NCBI GenBank assembly: GCA_002733415.1
Contig: NVVR01000018.1
Coordinates: 1-59,952 of the forward strand
Length of the DNA: 59,952 nucleotides
Direction: 5' to 3'
Origin: Kordia sp.
GTDB taxonomy: Bacteria; Bacteroidota; Bacteroidia; Flavobacteriales; Flavobacteriaceae
Positions 42,314 to 51,750 of this stretch are shown here, piece after piece. A program made the position numbers and the translations under genes. Within the stretch, counting starts at the first letter, position 1. Every line of letters begins with the position of its first letter. Under the pieces are notes generated by a model. It saw nothing but the letters and a program-made list of their open reading frames with translations, was not told the origin of the DNA and did not search any database.

Positions 42314-44269
42314 ATGATTTCACAAACGACCATAAACAATGTATTTGAAACTGCTCGACTAGAGGAGGTAATTGGCGATTTTGTACAACTCAAAAAAGCA
42401 GGTAGTAATTTCAAAGGTTTAAGTCCGTTTACGGATGAGCGTTCACCAAGTTTCATGGTGTCGCCAGTAAAACAAATCTGGAAAGATTTTTCATCAGGAA
42501 AAGGAGGTAATGTCGTGGCCTTTGTAATGGAGCATGAACATTTTACTTATCCAGAGGCAATTCGATATCTTGCTAAACGATATAATATTGAAATTGAAGA
42601 AACTGAACAAACGAATGAGCAGAAAGACGTAGCAAGTGCTCGTGAAAGTATGTACTTGGTCTCGGAATACGCTCAAAAATATTTCGCTGACATATTACTT
42701 AATGATGAGTTGGGAAAGGCAATAGGGTTGAGTTACTTTAAGGAGCGTGGTTTTACCAATGAAACTATTGAAAAATTCAAACTAGGATATTCATTAGATC
42801 AGTGGGAAGCTTTTACCAAAGCTGCTTTAAAAAGTGGGTATCAATTAGAGTTCTTGGAAAAAACAGGGCTTACAATAGTAAAGGAAAACAAGCAGTTTGA
42901 CCGATTTAAAGGACGAGTGTTATTTCCTATTCACTCAATGAGTGGGAGAGTATTAGGTTTTGGAGGAAGAATTTTAACAAACAATAAAAAAGCAGCTAAA
43001 TATTTAAACTCACCAGAAAGTGAAATTTACTATAAAAGTAAAGTGCTTTATGGTATTTATCAGGCAAAACAAGCAATAGCTAAGGAAGATAATTGCTATT
43101 TGGTGGAAGGGTATACGGATGTAATCCAGTTTCATCAAACAGGAATTCATAATGTTGTGGCGTCTTCAGGTACAGCCTTAACGAGTGATCAAATTAGGCT
43201 TGTAAATAGACTAACAAAGAATATTACGATTCTTTTTGATGGAGATGCTGCTGGTATGCGTGCATCATTACGTGGGGTAGATTTAATATTAGAACAAGGA
43301 ATGAATGTCCGTATTTGTACATTCCCTGAAGGAGAAGATCCTGATTCTTTTGCAAAGAAAACTCCTTATGATGAGTTGGTGTTGTATTTGGAAGAAAATT
43401 CTAAAGATTTTATAGCATTTAAAGCTGGGGTGTTAAGTGAAGAAGCACAAAATGATCCTGTAAAAAAAGCAGAAACTATACGAGATATTATCACTAGTAT
43501 TTCAAAGATACCGGACACTATAAAAAGAGAGCTTTATATTAAGGAATGTGCGCGTATCATGGATATTTCTGAGCAAGTATTGTTTTCTACATTAGCTCAG
43601 TTAACGAATACTGCTGCAATAGCTTCAAAAAAGAAGGAGCAGCAAGGTGAAAAAGCATTCAATGTAGTTCACAAGGCAGATCAGCCAGTTCAAAAAGTAG
43701 ATCAACAATACGAACTGGAACGAAAAATAATTCAAATGTTGTTGTTGTATGCAACTATAGAAACTGAATTTGAAGAGTATTATTTAAAAGAAAATGATAA
43801 GGGTGAGTTGGAACTTGATATGGAAGTTGAAACAAATTCTGTACATCAGAAAATATTCTTAAGCCTTCAGGAAGATGAAGTAGAGTTTGCCAACGAATTA
43901 TTTAAGCAGTTGTATTATGCAATAATTGAAAAACTTCAAAAAGATAATAAATTACAAATAGATACTTTTATAAATGTGTTAGATCCAGTTTTAGCTACTG
44001 AAATAACATCTATATTAATGGATGAAGAAAGGTACTCACTAGACGATTGGGAGCGCCAGAATATTTTCCCGATTAAAAAAGAAGCTTTGGTAGGTAGGTT
44101 TGTAACAGAAAATATTTTGTGTTTAAGACGCTTTTTAGTAACTAAAAAAATAGACGAACTTAAAAATACAGTTTCTATTGATGTAACCAATGCAGAGGTG
44201 ATTCAAGATGTAATGGATTACATGGTGCTTAAAAAAGTACTTTCAGAGAAATTGAATAGGGTGTTGTAG
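42314..44269 (+). CDS. dnaG: DNA primase
   Basis: Synthesises RNA primers at the replication fork. I choose the ATG at 42314 (M-I-S-Q-T-T-I-N-N-V), giving 651 residues; an in-frame ATG at 42224 adds 30 hydrophobic residues, partly from the dispersed element. In the CHC2 zinc domain the four ligand positions are Ser37, Thr40, Asp58 and Ser61, so no zinc can bind; the surrounding fold sequence (F-K-G-L-S-P-F, G-K-G-G) is kept. TOPRIM motifs are intact: V-E-G-Y-T-D-V and L-F-D-G-D-A-A-G. Loss of the ligands is known in flavobacterial primases. Confidence 0.95.
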   Translation: MISQTTINNVFETARLEEVIGDFVQLKKAGSNFKGLSPFTDERSPSFMVSPVKQIWKDFSSGKGGNVVAFVMEHEHFTYPEAIRYLAKRYNIEIEETEQTNEQKDVASARESMYLVSEYAQKYFADILLNDELGKAIGLSYFKERGFTNETIEKFKLGYSLDQWEAFTKAALKSGYQLEFLEKTGLTIVKENKQFDRFKGRVLFPIHSMSGRVLGFGGRILTNNKKAAKYLNSPESEIYYKSKVLYGIYQAKQAIAKEDNCYLVEGYTDVIQFHQTGIHNVVASSGTALTSDQIRLVNRLTKNITILFDGDAAGMRASLRGVDLILEQGMNVRICTFPEGEDPDSFAKKTPYDELVLYLEENSKDFIAFKAGVLSEEAQNDPVKKAETIRDIITSISKIPDTIKRELYIKECARIMDISEQVLFSTLAQLTNTAAIASKKKEQQGEKAFNVVHKADQPVQKVDQQYELERKIIQMLLLYATIETEFEEYYLKENDKGELELDMEVETNSVHQKIFLSLQEDEVEFANELFKQLYYAIIEKLQKDNKLQIDTFINVLDPVLATEITSILMDEERYSLDDWERQNIFPIKKEALVGRFVTENILCLRRFLVTKKIDELKNTVSIDVTNAEVIQDVMDYMVLKKVLSEKLNRVL

Positions 44270-44284
44270 TTGTTAGGGAATAGG

Positions 44285-44357
44285 AATAAGTAAGAAGCGA
44301 AGGGTTTTGCTTTTGTTTCATAGCTACTTTCTTTTCGCTTCTCACGGAATACTTATT
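44285..44357. terminator. Imperfect hairpin between convergent dnaG and nadE
   Basis: AATAAGTA (44285-44292) pairs with TACTTATT (44350-44357), and AGAAGCGAA (44293-44301) with TTCGCTTCT (44334-44342). A 7-base bulge lies on one side. Probable bidirectional terminator. Confidence 0.5.
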
Positions 44358-44361
44358 ATAG

Positions 44362-45150
44362 TTATATTAATCCCTTTGGAATTTCACAAACAGGAATCGG
44401 ATCCATTTTATGCTTGTTTTTTCTATTATAGCTGGAGTATATTTTAAATACTTCTTGTTCTCTACCTGAAAAGTCAGTTGCGGTTTTGCCAGTATCTTGC
44501 ATTTTCATTGCCCATTCCAATTCGTCGTAATTTGCACCAATTTGGTCTTCATCACTTCTAGTATCTCCAAATAATCCATCAGAAGGTTTTGCGACCATGA
44601 TACTGTCGGAAATATTTAAAGCAGCAGCAATTTCATATACTTCGGACTTCATTAAATCTGCTATTGGGCTTAAGTCTACACCACCATCACCGTATTTTGT
44701 ATAGAAACCAACACCAAAATCTTCTACTTTGTTTCCCGTTCCGGCAACTAATCTTCCCGTTAATCCAGCGTAATAATATAATGTTGTCATACGTAAACGA
44801 GCTCTAGTATTGGCTAAAGCCATATCCACAACTTCTTGTTTTCCTTCTAATAAAACTTCGGTTTTAAATTCTTCAAAAACAGGAGTTAAGTCTGCTCTGG
44901 TATCAGTTACTTTGTCAAATCTCTGTTTTAAGTAAGCAATGTGTTCTTGCGCTCTTGTAACGTGACTTGCAGCTTGATGAATAGGCATTTCAATACACAG
45001 TACAGGAAAACCAGTTTTAGCACATAATGTTGAGGTTACGGCAGAGTCTATTCCGCCAGAAATACCAATAACAAAACCATTTACTCCAGCTTTTGTTGCG
45101 TAATCGGTTAACCAACTTACAATATGATCTATAACTTTTTCTGTTTGCAT
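44362..45150 (-). CDS. nadE: NAD synthetase, ammonia-dependent type
   Basis: Amidates nicotinic acid adenine dinucleotide to NAD. It has 262 residues with no glutaminase domain, so it uses ammonia. P-loop G-I-S-G-G-I-D-S-A-V near 27-36, G-T-G-N-K-V-E-D-F near 139-147, and K-P-S-D-G-L near 188. It is divergent from gldB, an arrangement common in flavobacteria. Confidence 0.96.
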   Translation of the reverse strand: MQTEKVIDHIVSWLTDYATKAGVNGFVIGISGGIDSAVTSTLCAKTGFPVLCIEMPIHQAASHVTRAQEHIAYLKQRFDKVTDTRADLTPVFEEFKTEVLLEGKQEVVDMALANTRARLRMTTLYYYAGLTGRLVAGTGNKVEDFGVGFYTKYGDGGVDLSPIADLMKSEVYEIAAALNISDSIMVAKPSDGLFGDTRSDEDQIGANYDELEWAMKMQDTGKTATDFSGREQEVFKIYSSYNRKNKHKMDPIPVCEIPKGLI

Positions 45151-45327
45151 AATTACTTTTTTTAGGATTGCCCTGTAAGAAACAATCTATTGTTTAAATT
45201 TGCGGTACTATTATTTTGTACACGAAAAGTTTACTCCTAATAGTATTACTCGAAAATAATTTTATTTCTTAAGAGATTAAAACTTTTTCAGTAGTTTTTT
45301 CGTCATTGTATAAAATCACATCTGTAT

Positions 45328-46293
45328 ATGAATTGTAAAATAATAATTTTCGCCCTTTCTCTAGTATTTATTTCTTGTGATAAAACATATAAAACACCAG
45401 ATGAGATAGCTGAAATTGAAATGGAAGTTACAGTAAAGCGTTTTGATCAGGATTTTTATAATATTAAAGATAATTCATTTGAAAAATTAAAAAAAGAGTA
45501 TCCATATTTTGTGCCTCGTAATATCGCTAATGTTGATAGTTTGTGGGGGGCTAAAAGGAGTGATACTATAGAAATTGAATTACTGGAAGAATCGTCAAAA
45601 ATATTACCTAACCTTAATGAGGAAGAAGCTGATTTAGAATTGCTTTTCAAACATATAAAATATTATTACCCTGAGTTTGAGACTCCGGAAGTAGTTGCAT
45701 TGACAACAAAGGTGAAATATAGAAGTAGAGTTTTGTTGCAGAATAATATTTTATTAGTCGGGATAGATTGTTATTTAGGATCTGATCATAAATTTTATCA
45801 GGATATTCCCATGTATGTTTCGGCTAATTTTAAGAAAGAACAAATAGTTTCTGATATTGCTGAAATTTATGCGAATAAATACATTATTCAGGGAAAACAG
45901 CGTCAATTTATAGGGCAAATGGTGAATTTCGGGAAGCAACTTTATTTAAAAGATTTATTCATGCCTTTTAAGTCCGAGGCATCAAGAATAGGGTATACAG
46001 AAGAAGAGCTAGCTTGGGCTAAAGCTAACGAAGCTGAAATATGGAGTTATTTTGTAGAAAAAGATTTGTTATTTAGTACAGATACATCTTTGTCGAGTAG
46101 GTTTATTGCGCAAGCACCATTTTCTAAGTTTTATTTGGAGTTAGATAATGAGTCTCCAGGAATGTTGGGAAGATATTTAGGTTGGAAAATTGTTAGAGCA
46201 TATATGGAAAAGAATGATGTATCTTTGCATGAGCTTGCTATAATTGATGGGCAAGAATTATTTAAAAAATCAAAATACAAACCTGCGAAATAA
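45328..46293 (+). CDS. gldB: Gliding motility lipoprotein GldB
   Basis: A 321-residue lipoprotein required for gliding in Flavobacterium. The signal ends V-F-I-S-C with the lipid cysteine at 17, followed by D-K. The body matches GldB: V-K-R-F-D-Q-D-F-Y, Y-P-Y-F-V-P, L-V-G-I-D-C-Y-L-G near 145-153, and L-G-R-Y-L-G-W-K-I-V-R near 287-297. It overlaps gldC by one base. Confidence 0.93.
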   Translation: MNCKIIIFALSLVFISCDKTYKTPDEIAEIEMEVTVKRFDQDFYNIKDNSFEKLKKEYPYFVPRNIANVDSLWGAKRSDTIEIELLEESSKILPNLNEEEADLELLFKHIKYYYPEFETPEVVALTTKVKYRSRVLLQNNILLVGIDCYLGSDHKFYQDIPMYVSANFKKEQIVSDIAEIYANKYIIQGKQRQFIGQMVNFGKQLYLKDLFMPFKSEASRIGYTEEELAWAKANEAEIWSYFVEKDLLFSTDTSLSSRFIAQAPFSKFYLELDNESPGMLGRYLGWKIVRAYMEKNDVSLHELAIIDGQELFKKSKYKPAK

Positions 46294-46625
46294 TGGCAAA
46301 GTTAACCTCTGAAATAAAATTATCTATTGAGCTTGATGAAAATAGAGTTCCTGAAAAATTAAGTTTTACAGCAGCTGATGGAGGTGTTGAGAATCAAGAT
46401 TCAAAAGCAATAATGCTTTCTGTTTGGGATGCAGATAAGCAAGAGTCGTTACGTATTGATTTATGGACTAAAGACATGCCTGTAGATCAAATGAAAATAT
46501 TTTTTCACCAAACATTAGTGAGTATGTCAGAATCTTACAAGCGCGCAACTCAAGATGAAAAAATGGCATTAACAATGAAAGATTTCTGTGATTACTTTGC
46601 AGAGAAATTAGACTTGAAAAAGTAA
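46293..46625 (+). CDS. gldC: Gliding motility protein GldC
   Basis: A 110-residue cytoplasmic protein, the standard GldC length. It begins M-A-K-L-T-S-E-I-K-L and contains L-W-T-K-D-M-P-V-D-Q-M-K near 67-78. The exact role is unknown, but gldB-gldC are paired in gliding Flavobacteriia. It shares an A with the gldB stop codon and is followed by a terminator. Confidence 0.93.
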   Translation: MAKLTSEIKLSIELDENRVPEKLSFTAADGGVENQDSKAIMLSVWDADKQESLRIDLWTKDMPVDQMKIFFHQTLVSMSESYKRATQDEKMALTMKDFCDYFAEKLDLKK

Positions 46626-46656
46626 TTGTTTTTTTAACAAAGATTCATAAAAGAAT

Positions 46657-46694
46657 AAATGAGTTAGATGCTTTACGTGTTTAACTCATTTTTT
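46657..46694 (+). terminator. Intrinsic terminator after gldC
   Basis: A 10-base stem AAATGAGTTA/TAACTCATTT (46657-46666 with 46682-46691), 15-base loop, six T. Confidence 0.7.
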
Positions 46695-46841
46695 ATGCTG
46701 ATATGTTGAGGGGGAATATTATTAAGTCTTAGATATTTTTTGTAAATTTATAAGGCCCAATTTATAACTGTTAGCCTAATATGTTATAGGTATATACTTT
46801 TTCTATGAAGAAAGTAATACAAATTCATTCTTTAAATTATA

Positions 46842-49800
46842 ATGAGTAATGTTAGCAAAGTATACGGGAAATTAGTGCTCAACAGGTTTGTTGTAGTACT
46901 TATATTGTTAATAATTTCTACTAAGCTGTTTTCTCAAGGAACAGATATAAAATTCACTCATATATCGGTTGATGAAGGTTTGTCGCATTTGGTAGCCAAT
47001 TTTATAGATCAGGATTCTAATGGGTTTATATGGATTGGAACTGATGATGGATTGAATAGGTTTGATGGCTATGATTTTAAAGTTTATAGAAGTTCACCGG
47101 ATGATATAAATAGCTTAAGTGATAATATTATAACTAGTTTTTTCCAGGATGAGAATGATGATATTTGGATAGGAACATTTGAAGGGTTAAATAGAATTAG
47201 TCATGCGAATGATAGTATTACTCGTTACATTTCTGATATCAAGGACGATTCATCGTTGTCAAATAATATGGTGTTGTCTATAACTAAAGATATTAATGGC
47301 TTTTTATGGGTGGGAACGAGTCACGGGCTGAATAAATTCAATATAAAAACTGGAGAGTTTAAACGGTTTATTTCTGTGACTAATCAAAACCTTGGTTTTT
47401 TAGACGATGAGGTGTATCGTCTTTTTATTGATAGGCAAAATAATCTATGGATTCATACGTCCATCAGTGTTTATAAAATGAATATCGAAACTGAAATTTT
47501 TCAAAAAATAATTTCCTTGAAAAAGTCTAATAAGGTGTTTTCACACAATTCATTTGGGTTTAGTCAAGATGTAAATAATGATATTTTAATAGGGACTAAT
47601 GAAGGGTTGTTTGTTTATAGTGGAGATGATAAAGAAATAAAGCAATACACTCATGACTCGAATAATTCGTCAAGTATTTCAAGTGATTTAGTAACAGATG
47701 TAATTCGGGATAGTGAAGGTGTGTTTTGGGTAGGTACGAGAAATGGCTTGAATGTATTTGATAGAAAAACGGGTGAGTTTTATAGTTACAAGCAAAATTT
47801 AGCGAACTCTAAAAGTTTATCGAATAATATTGTGTTGTCTATTTTTCAAGATAAATCAGGAGCAGTTTGGTTAGGTACATATGGGGGAGGAGTGAATAGG
47901 TTTAGTCCGTTTTCTAAAAATTTTAATTATTATAAAACTCCAGATAAACATATTGGTAATTCCAACGACAAAAGCATATGGGCGATACTTGAGGATAGGA
48001 ATAAAAATATCTGGTGGGGTACAAATCATGGTGTTTATGTCATGAATGAGTCAACTAATGAGACTAGATATTTTGGAGTAGAGGAAATTAAGGGTAAAGG
48101 GATAGTTCAGGAATTTACTGGCGCTTTAACAGAGGATTCAAAAGGTAATATTTGGATAGGGACGGACGGAGGGATTTCTATTTTAGAACGAAAATATGTT
48201 GATCAAATTTTTGAAAATGAAATAGATGTGAATTTTATTCATATAAATGAAGAGTTACGTGTATTGAATTTCTATGAGGATGTGGTAAAAAATAAAATGT
48301 TTGTAGGGGTGTTTTATGAGGGGTTAATTGAATTTGATATGGACAATTTGCTTAAGGCTGGTAAATGGGAGCCAAAATATGTATTAAAGGAATATGATGA
48401 ATTTAAAAATGAAAAAATAAATATCGCACATGTCTTAAAAAAGGATTCAATATTATGGTTGGGGTCTCAAAATGGATTGGTGAAACTAAATACTGAAATT
48501 AACACTGTAAAACGATACAGGTATCAGCAGGGTGACGCAAAAACTGTTTCGCATAATAAAGTTTATTGCATTCAAAGTGGGGAAAAAGATATTTTGTGGT
48601 TGGCAACATACGGAGGTGGTTTGAATAGGTTTAATATTGCTACAAATAAATTTAAATATTATACTACAAATGATGGATTATTAAATAATGTGGTGTATAA
48701 CTTACTAGTAGATAATAAAAATAAACTGTGGTTAAGTACTAATAAAGGTTTGTCTTGTTTTGATCCTGAAAAAGAGGTGTTTAGGAACTATGATGAAAAT
48801 GATGGAGTACAAGGTAATGAGTTTAATCAAGGAGCATTTTATTTAAGTAAAACTGGTAGGATGTATTTTGGAGGGAGTGATGGGTTTAATGCTTTTTATC
48901 CTGATAAAGTTGATGGGAGCCAGATTTCCCCAGAAGTAATGTTGACTAGTTTTTCCATTTTTAATACTGCAATAAAGCCAAATAAAAGCTTTTCCGAGCT
49001 TGGGATTTCTGATAGTCCTAGAGTTGTTTTGGAGAAAGATATTAATGAAGTTAAAAACATAAAATTATCCTACAAACAAAGTGTTTTTTCAATTGAATTC
49101 GCTGCATCTCATTATTTAAATCCAAAGCGCAACACTTTTGAGTATAAGTTAGAAGGGTTTGACGAAAAATGGATGTTAGTAGATTCGAAAAACAGAAAGG
49201 CTACTTATACAAATCTTGACCCTGGGAAGTATGTTTTTAAGGTTCGAGCGGCTAATAAGGATGGGGTTTGGAATCAAGTCATTAGAGAATTAGAGGTAGA
49301 AATATCGCCTCCTTTTTGGGCGACTAATTGGTTTTATTTTTTAAGTGCATTGGTCTTTTTAGCTTTGGTGTTTGTTGTATTGAAAATTAGAATTGGTCAA
49401 ATTAATTTGCAACATTTTAAAGCTCAAAATGAATTAAAGACAACAATGTTAAAAGAGATACATCATCGTGTGAAAAATAATTTGCAAATAGTTAATAGTT
49501 TGTTACGAATGCAGTCGTCAACAATGAATGATTTAAAAACGGTAGAGGTTTTAAAAAAAATTCAAAGGAGGGTAATGCTAATGGCAAGTTTACATGAAGA
49601 AATGTATAAAACAGATAATTTAAGTGAAATTGATACTAAAAAGCATTTCGAAAAAATAATTACTGATCTTGTGATGGCTTATAAGTTAGATAAAGAGATA
49701 GGTTTAAAGCTGGATATTGATCCAGTACAGTTTAATATGGACACTTTAATTCCGTTAGGCTTAGTTGTAAATGAATTGGTGGTGAATTCATTAAAACACG

Positions 49801-50030
49801 CCTTTATTGGAAGGGAAAAAGGACTGATTGCTGTTTTACTGAAAAAAACTAAGTTAGAAAAAGAGTATAGGTTACAAGTAAGTGATGATGGAATTGGTAT
49901 TAAAGTGGATGTAGATGTAAGGAATATGGGGTCAAAGTTAATTAATTCTTTTGTGAGGCAATTAAAAGGAACCGTGAATAGGCTTGATGGAGAAGGTACT
50001 ATTTATGAAATAAAGTTTAAGGCTTTATAG
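46842..50030 (+). CDS. Two-component propeller sensor histidine kinase
   Basis: A 1062-residue membrane sensor. Signal/anchor at about 14-32 (F-V-V-V-L-I-L-L-I-I-S). Residues 35-730 are a two-domain beta propeller with repeated I-W-I-G-T-x-x-G-L-N-R-F units. A Y_Y_Y sandwich (about 755-825, Y-K-L-E-G-F-D-E-K-W) precedes one membrane helix at about 835-855. The kinase core is of the HisKA_2 type: E-I-H-H-R-V-K-N-N-L with phospho-His 874 or 875, an N-box N-E-L-V-V-N-S-L-K-H at about 977-986 and D-D-G-I-G at 1015-1019. Unlike hybrid kinases there is no receiver or AraC domain. No response regulator is adjacent. The ligand is unknown; such propellers often sense glycans. Confidence 0.92.
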   Translation: MSNVSKVYGKLVLNRFVVVLILLIISTKLFSQGTDIKFTHISVDEGLSHLVANFIDQDSNGFIWIGTDDGLNRFDGYDFKVYRSSPDDINSLSDNIITSFFQDENDDIWIGTFEGLNRISHANDSITRYISDIKDDSSLSNNMVLSITKDINGFLWVGTSHGLNKFNIKTGEFKRFISVTNQNLGFLDDEVYRLFIDRQNNLWIHTSISVYKMNIETEIFQKIISLKKSNKVFSHNSFGFSQDVNNDILIGTNEGLFVYSGDDKEIKQYTHDSNNSSSISSDLVTDVIRDSEGVFWVGTRNGLNVFDRKTGEFYSYKQNLANSKSLSNNIVLSIFQDKSGAVWLGTYGGGVNRFSPFSKNFNYYKTPDKHIGNSNDKSIWAILEDRNKNIWWGTNHGVYVMNESTNETRYFGVEEIKGKGIVQEFTGALTEDSKGNIWIGTDGGISILERKYVDQIFENEIDVNFIHINEELRVLNFYEDVVKNKMFVGVFYEGLIEFDMDNLLKAGKWEPKYVLKEYDEFKNEKINIAHVLKKDSILWLGSQNGLVKLNTEINTVKRYRYQQGDAKTVSHNKVYCIQSGEKDILWLATYGGGLNRFNIATNKFKYYTTNDGLLNNVVYNLLVDNKNKLWLSTNKGLSCFDPEKEVFRNYDENDGVQGNEFNQGAFYLSKTGRMYFGGSDGFNAFYPDKVDGSQISPEVMLTSFSIFNTAIKPNKSFSELGISDSPRVVLEKDINEVKNIKLSYKQSVFSIEFAASHYLNPKRNTFEYKLEGFDEKWMLVDSKNRKATYTNLDPGKYVFKVRAANKDGVWNQVIRELEVEISPPFWATNWFYFLSALVFLALVFVVLKIRIGQINLQHFKAQNELKTTMLKEIHHRVKNNLQIVNSLLRMQSSTMNDLKTVEVLKKIQRRVMLMASLHEEMYKTDNLSEIDTKKHFEKIITDLVMAYKLDKEIGLKLDIDPVQFNMDTLIPLGLVVNELVVNSLKHAFIGREKGLIAVLLKKTKLEKEYRLQVSDDGIGIKVDVDVRNMGSKLINSFVRQLKGTVNRLDGEGTIYEIKFKAL

Positions 50031-50037
50031 TTATAAT

Positions 50038-50646
50038 TTAATTTTCTTTCTCCATTGATTCGGTAATACTGTGTATGTAAGCTAGAAGCTCTTCTTTTCC
50101 AGAATAGTCACTAGAGGATGTGGTAAAGCATCGCGGACATTCTTCCCAGGTCTCTAAAAGAATTTCTTGGTATTTTGCAATGTTTCTTTTTAATGCTTCA
50201 GGTTTTAACTTGTCTGCTTTAGTGAAAACAATATTAAAAGGCACTTGGTTTGTTCCAAGCCATTCCATGAAATCTAAATCAACTTTTAGGGGTTCATGTC
50301 TGCTATCAATTAAAACAAAGGCGCAAACCATTTGCTCTCTTTTTTCAAAATAATCAGTTATAAATTTCTGAAATGTCTTCTTCGATTTTTTTGAAACTCT
50401 GGCGTATCCATATCCAGGTAAATCTACTAAAAACCATTCTTTATTGATGATAAAGTGATTTATTAGTTGAGTCTTTCCTGGTCTTCCAGAGGTTTTTGCT
50501 AGGTTTTTTTTGTTGGTTAGCATATTGATCAATGAAGATTTACCAACATTAGAACGACCAATAAACGCATATTCTGGTATACGATCCTCTGGGCATTTAG
50601 CAACCAAAGAGTTACTTATTACAAATTCAGCAGATTTAATTTTCAT
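50038..50646 (-). CDS. engB: Ribosome biogenesis GTPase EngB (YihA/YsxC)
   Basis: A GTPase needed for 50S assembly. I start at Met9 of the longest frame (ATG ending at 50646, M-K-I-K-S-A-E-F-V), giving 202 residues; the upstream extension runs into a dispersed element. G1 G-R-S-N-V-G-K-S-S near 24-32, G3 D-L-P-G-Y-G, G4 T-K-A-D. It is downstream of an alpha/beta hydrolase gene on the same strand. Confidence 0.95.
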   Translation of the reverse strand: MKIKSAEFVISNSLVAKCPEDRIPEYAFIGRSNVGKSSLINMLTNKKNLAKTSGRPGKTQLINHFIINKEWFLVDLPGYGYARVSKKSKKTFQKFITDYFEKREQMVCAFVLIDSRHEPLKVDLDFMEWLGTNQVPFNIVFTKADKLKPEALKRNIAKYQEILLETWEECPRCFTTSSSDYSGKEELLAYIHSITESMEKEN

Positions 50647-50661
50647 AGGACTTGTCATGTT

Positions 50662-50697
50662 TAGCGTCATTGTGAGTACAACGAAGCAATCTGTTTA
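50662..50697. repeat. Dispersed-type element between engB and the hydrolase gene
   Basis: GCGTCATTGTGAG then TACAACGAAGCAATCTGTTT. It strongly resembles the bacterial intergenic element GCGTCATTGCGAGG(N)ACGAAGCAATCTG. A single copy in this window. Confidence 0.6.
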
Positions 50698-50714
50698 CTT
50701 TATAATAAACCTGT

Positions 50715-51479
50715 TTATAATTTTCGTTTTGTCAACCATCCATCAAGAACTTCATTGAATTCATCTGGAAGTTCCATCATTGCCGCATGACCACATTCGT
50801 CAATCCAGTACAAATCAGAATCAGGTAATAATTCATGAAATTCATCTGCTACATTAGGAGGGGTGACCTTGTCGTTTCTACCCCAGATAATGCAGGTAGG
50901 TTGTTTCATTTTTGGCAAGTCACTTGCCATATTATGACGAATAGCACTTTTTGCAATTGTAAGTGTACGTATTAATTTATGTCTGTTATTTACAGTGTCG
51001 TAAACCTCATCTACTATTTCTTTAGTAGCGATTTTTGGGTCATAAAAAACATCTTCTGCTTTTTTCTTGATAAATTCATAGTCCCTTCTTTTTGGGTAGC
51101 CACTTCCCATTGCACTTTCGTATAGTCCTGAACTCCCTGTTATTACGAGCCCTTTTACGTATTCGGGATACATCTTAGAAAACAATAAAGCAATATGTCC
51201 TCCTAATGAATTCCCTAATAAAATAACATTAGTAAGTCCTCTAGAATCTAAAAAACTTTTTACATAATTAGCAAAGCTTTTTACGTTTGTTTTTAGTAAA
51301 GACGTAGTGTATATAGGTAATTCAGGTATAATTATATGATAACCTTTCTCAGGAAAGTAATTGGTTACTCCTTCAAAATTACTAAGTCCTCCCATAAGTC
51401 CATGTAAAACTACAATAGGTGTTCCTTCGCCAATTTCAATAAAGTTATATTCTTTTTCTTTTTTTAGTTTAAATTTCAT
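50715..51479 (-). CDS. Alpha/beta fold hydrolase
   Basis: A 254-residue soluble hydrolase. H-G-L-M-G-G near 26-31 forms the oxyanion hole, the nucleophile serine is in G-N-S-L-G-G-H near 91, the acid lies in W-G-R-N-D-K near 204, and the histidine in E-C-G-H-A near 231. The substrate is unknown. It stands upstream of engB, the common flavobacterial order. A TAAATTTG on the minus strand at 51537-51544 is a possible -7 element. Confidence 0.9.
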   Translation of the reverse strand: MKFKLKKEKEYNFIEIGEGTPIVVLHGLMGGLSNFEGVTNYFPEKGYHIIIPELPIYTTSLLKTNVKSFANYVKSFLDSRGLTNVILLGNSLGGHIALLFSKMYPEYVKGLVITGSSGLYESAMGSGYPKRRDYEFIKKKAEDVFYDPKIATKEIVDEVYDTVNNRHKLIRTLTIAKSAIRHNMASDLPKMKQPTCIIWGRNDKVTPPNVADEFHELLPDSDLYWIDECGHAAMMELPDEFNEVLDGWLTKRKL

Positions 51480-51660
51480 ATTGGGTCGTATTCTACAACG
51501 CTATAAATATGTTATAGATGCTGTTTTAACTTGCGGCAAATTTACACTTTTTTTTTAACTTTTAAGTAGTCGTTTTTGGAGTTAAAATACAGGGTGTTGC
51601 TTTTGGTATTGGTTTATTAACAGGTTCATAATCTAGTAATTACACTTGTTTGATGGTGTA

Positions 51661-51706
51661 GTGGTAAAACTTATCAACAAAGTGGTGGCTTGTGGTAAAA
51701 TGTGGT
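51661..51706 (+). promoter_or_regulatory. MraZ-type operator: four GTGGT boxes
   Basis: GTGGT occurs at 51661, 51682, 51692 and 51702. The last three are exactly 10 bases apart and the first is 21 bases away, so all face the same side of the helix. MraZ proteins bind direct repeats of a short G-rich box with 10-base period in front of mraZ. The boxes end 12 bases before the -7 element. Confidence 0.7.
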
Positions 51707-51717
51707 GAATTTCTTCA

Positions 51718-51725
51718 TATCTTTG
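51718..51725 (+). promoter_or_regulatory. -7 promoter element of the dcw cluster
   Basis: TATCTTTG matches TAnnTTTG and lies 26 bases before the mraZ GTG. The GTGGT boxes occupy the -33 region, so bound MraZ would block polymerase. Confidence 0.55.
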
Positions 51726-51750
51726 AAAAGTAATAGAACTGAACAATTTC

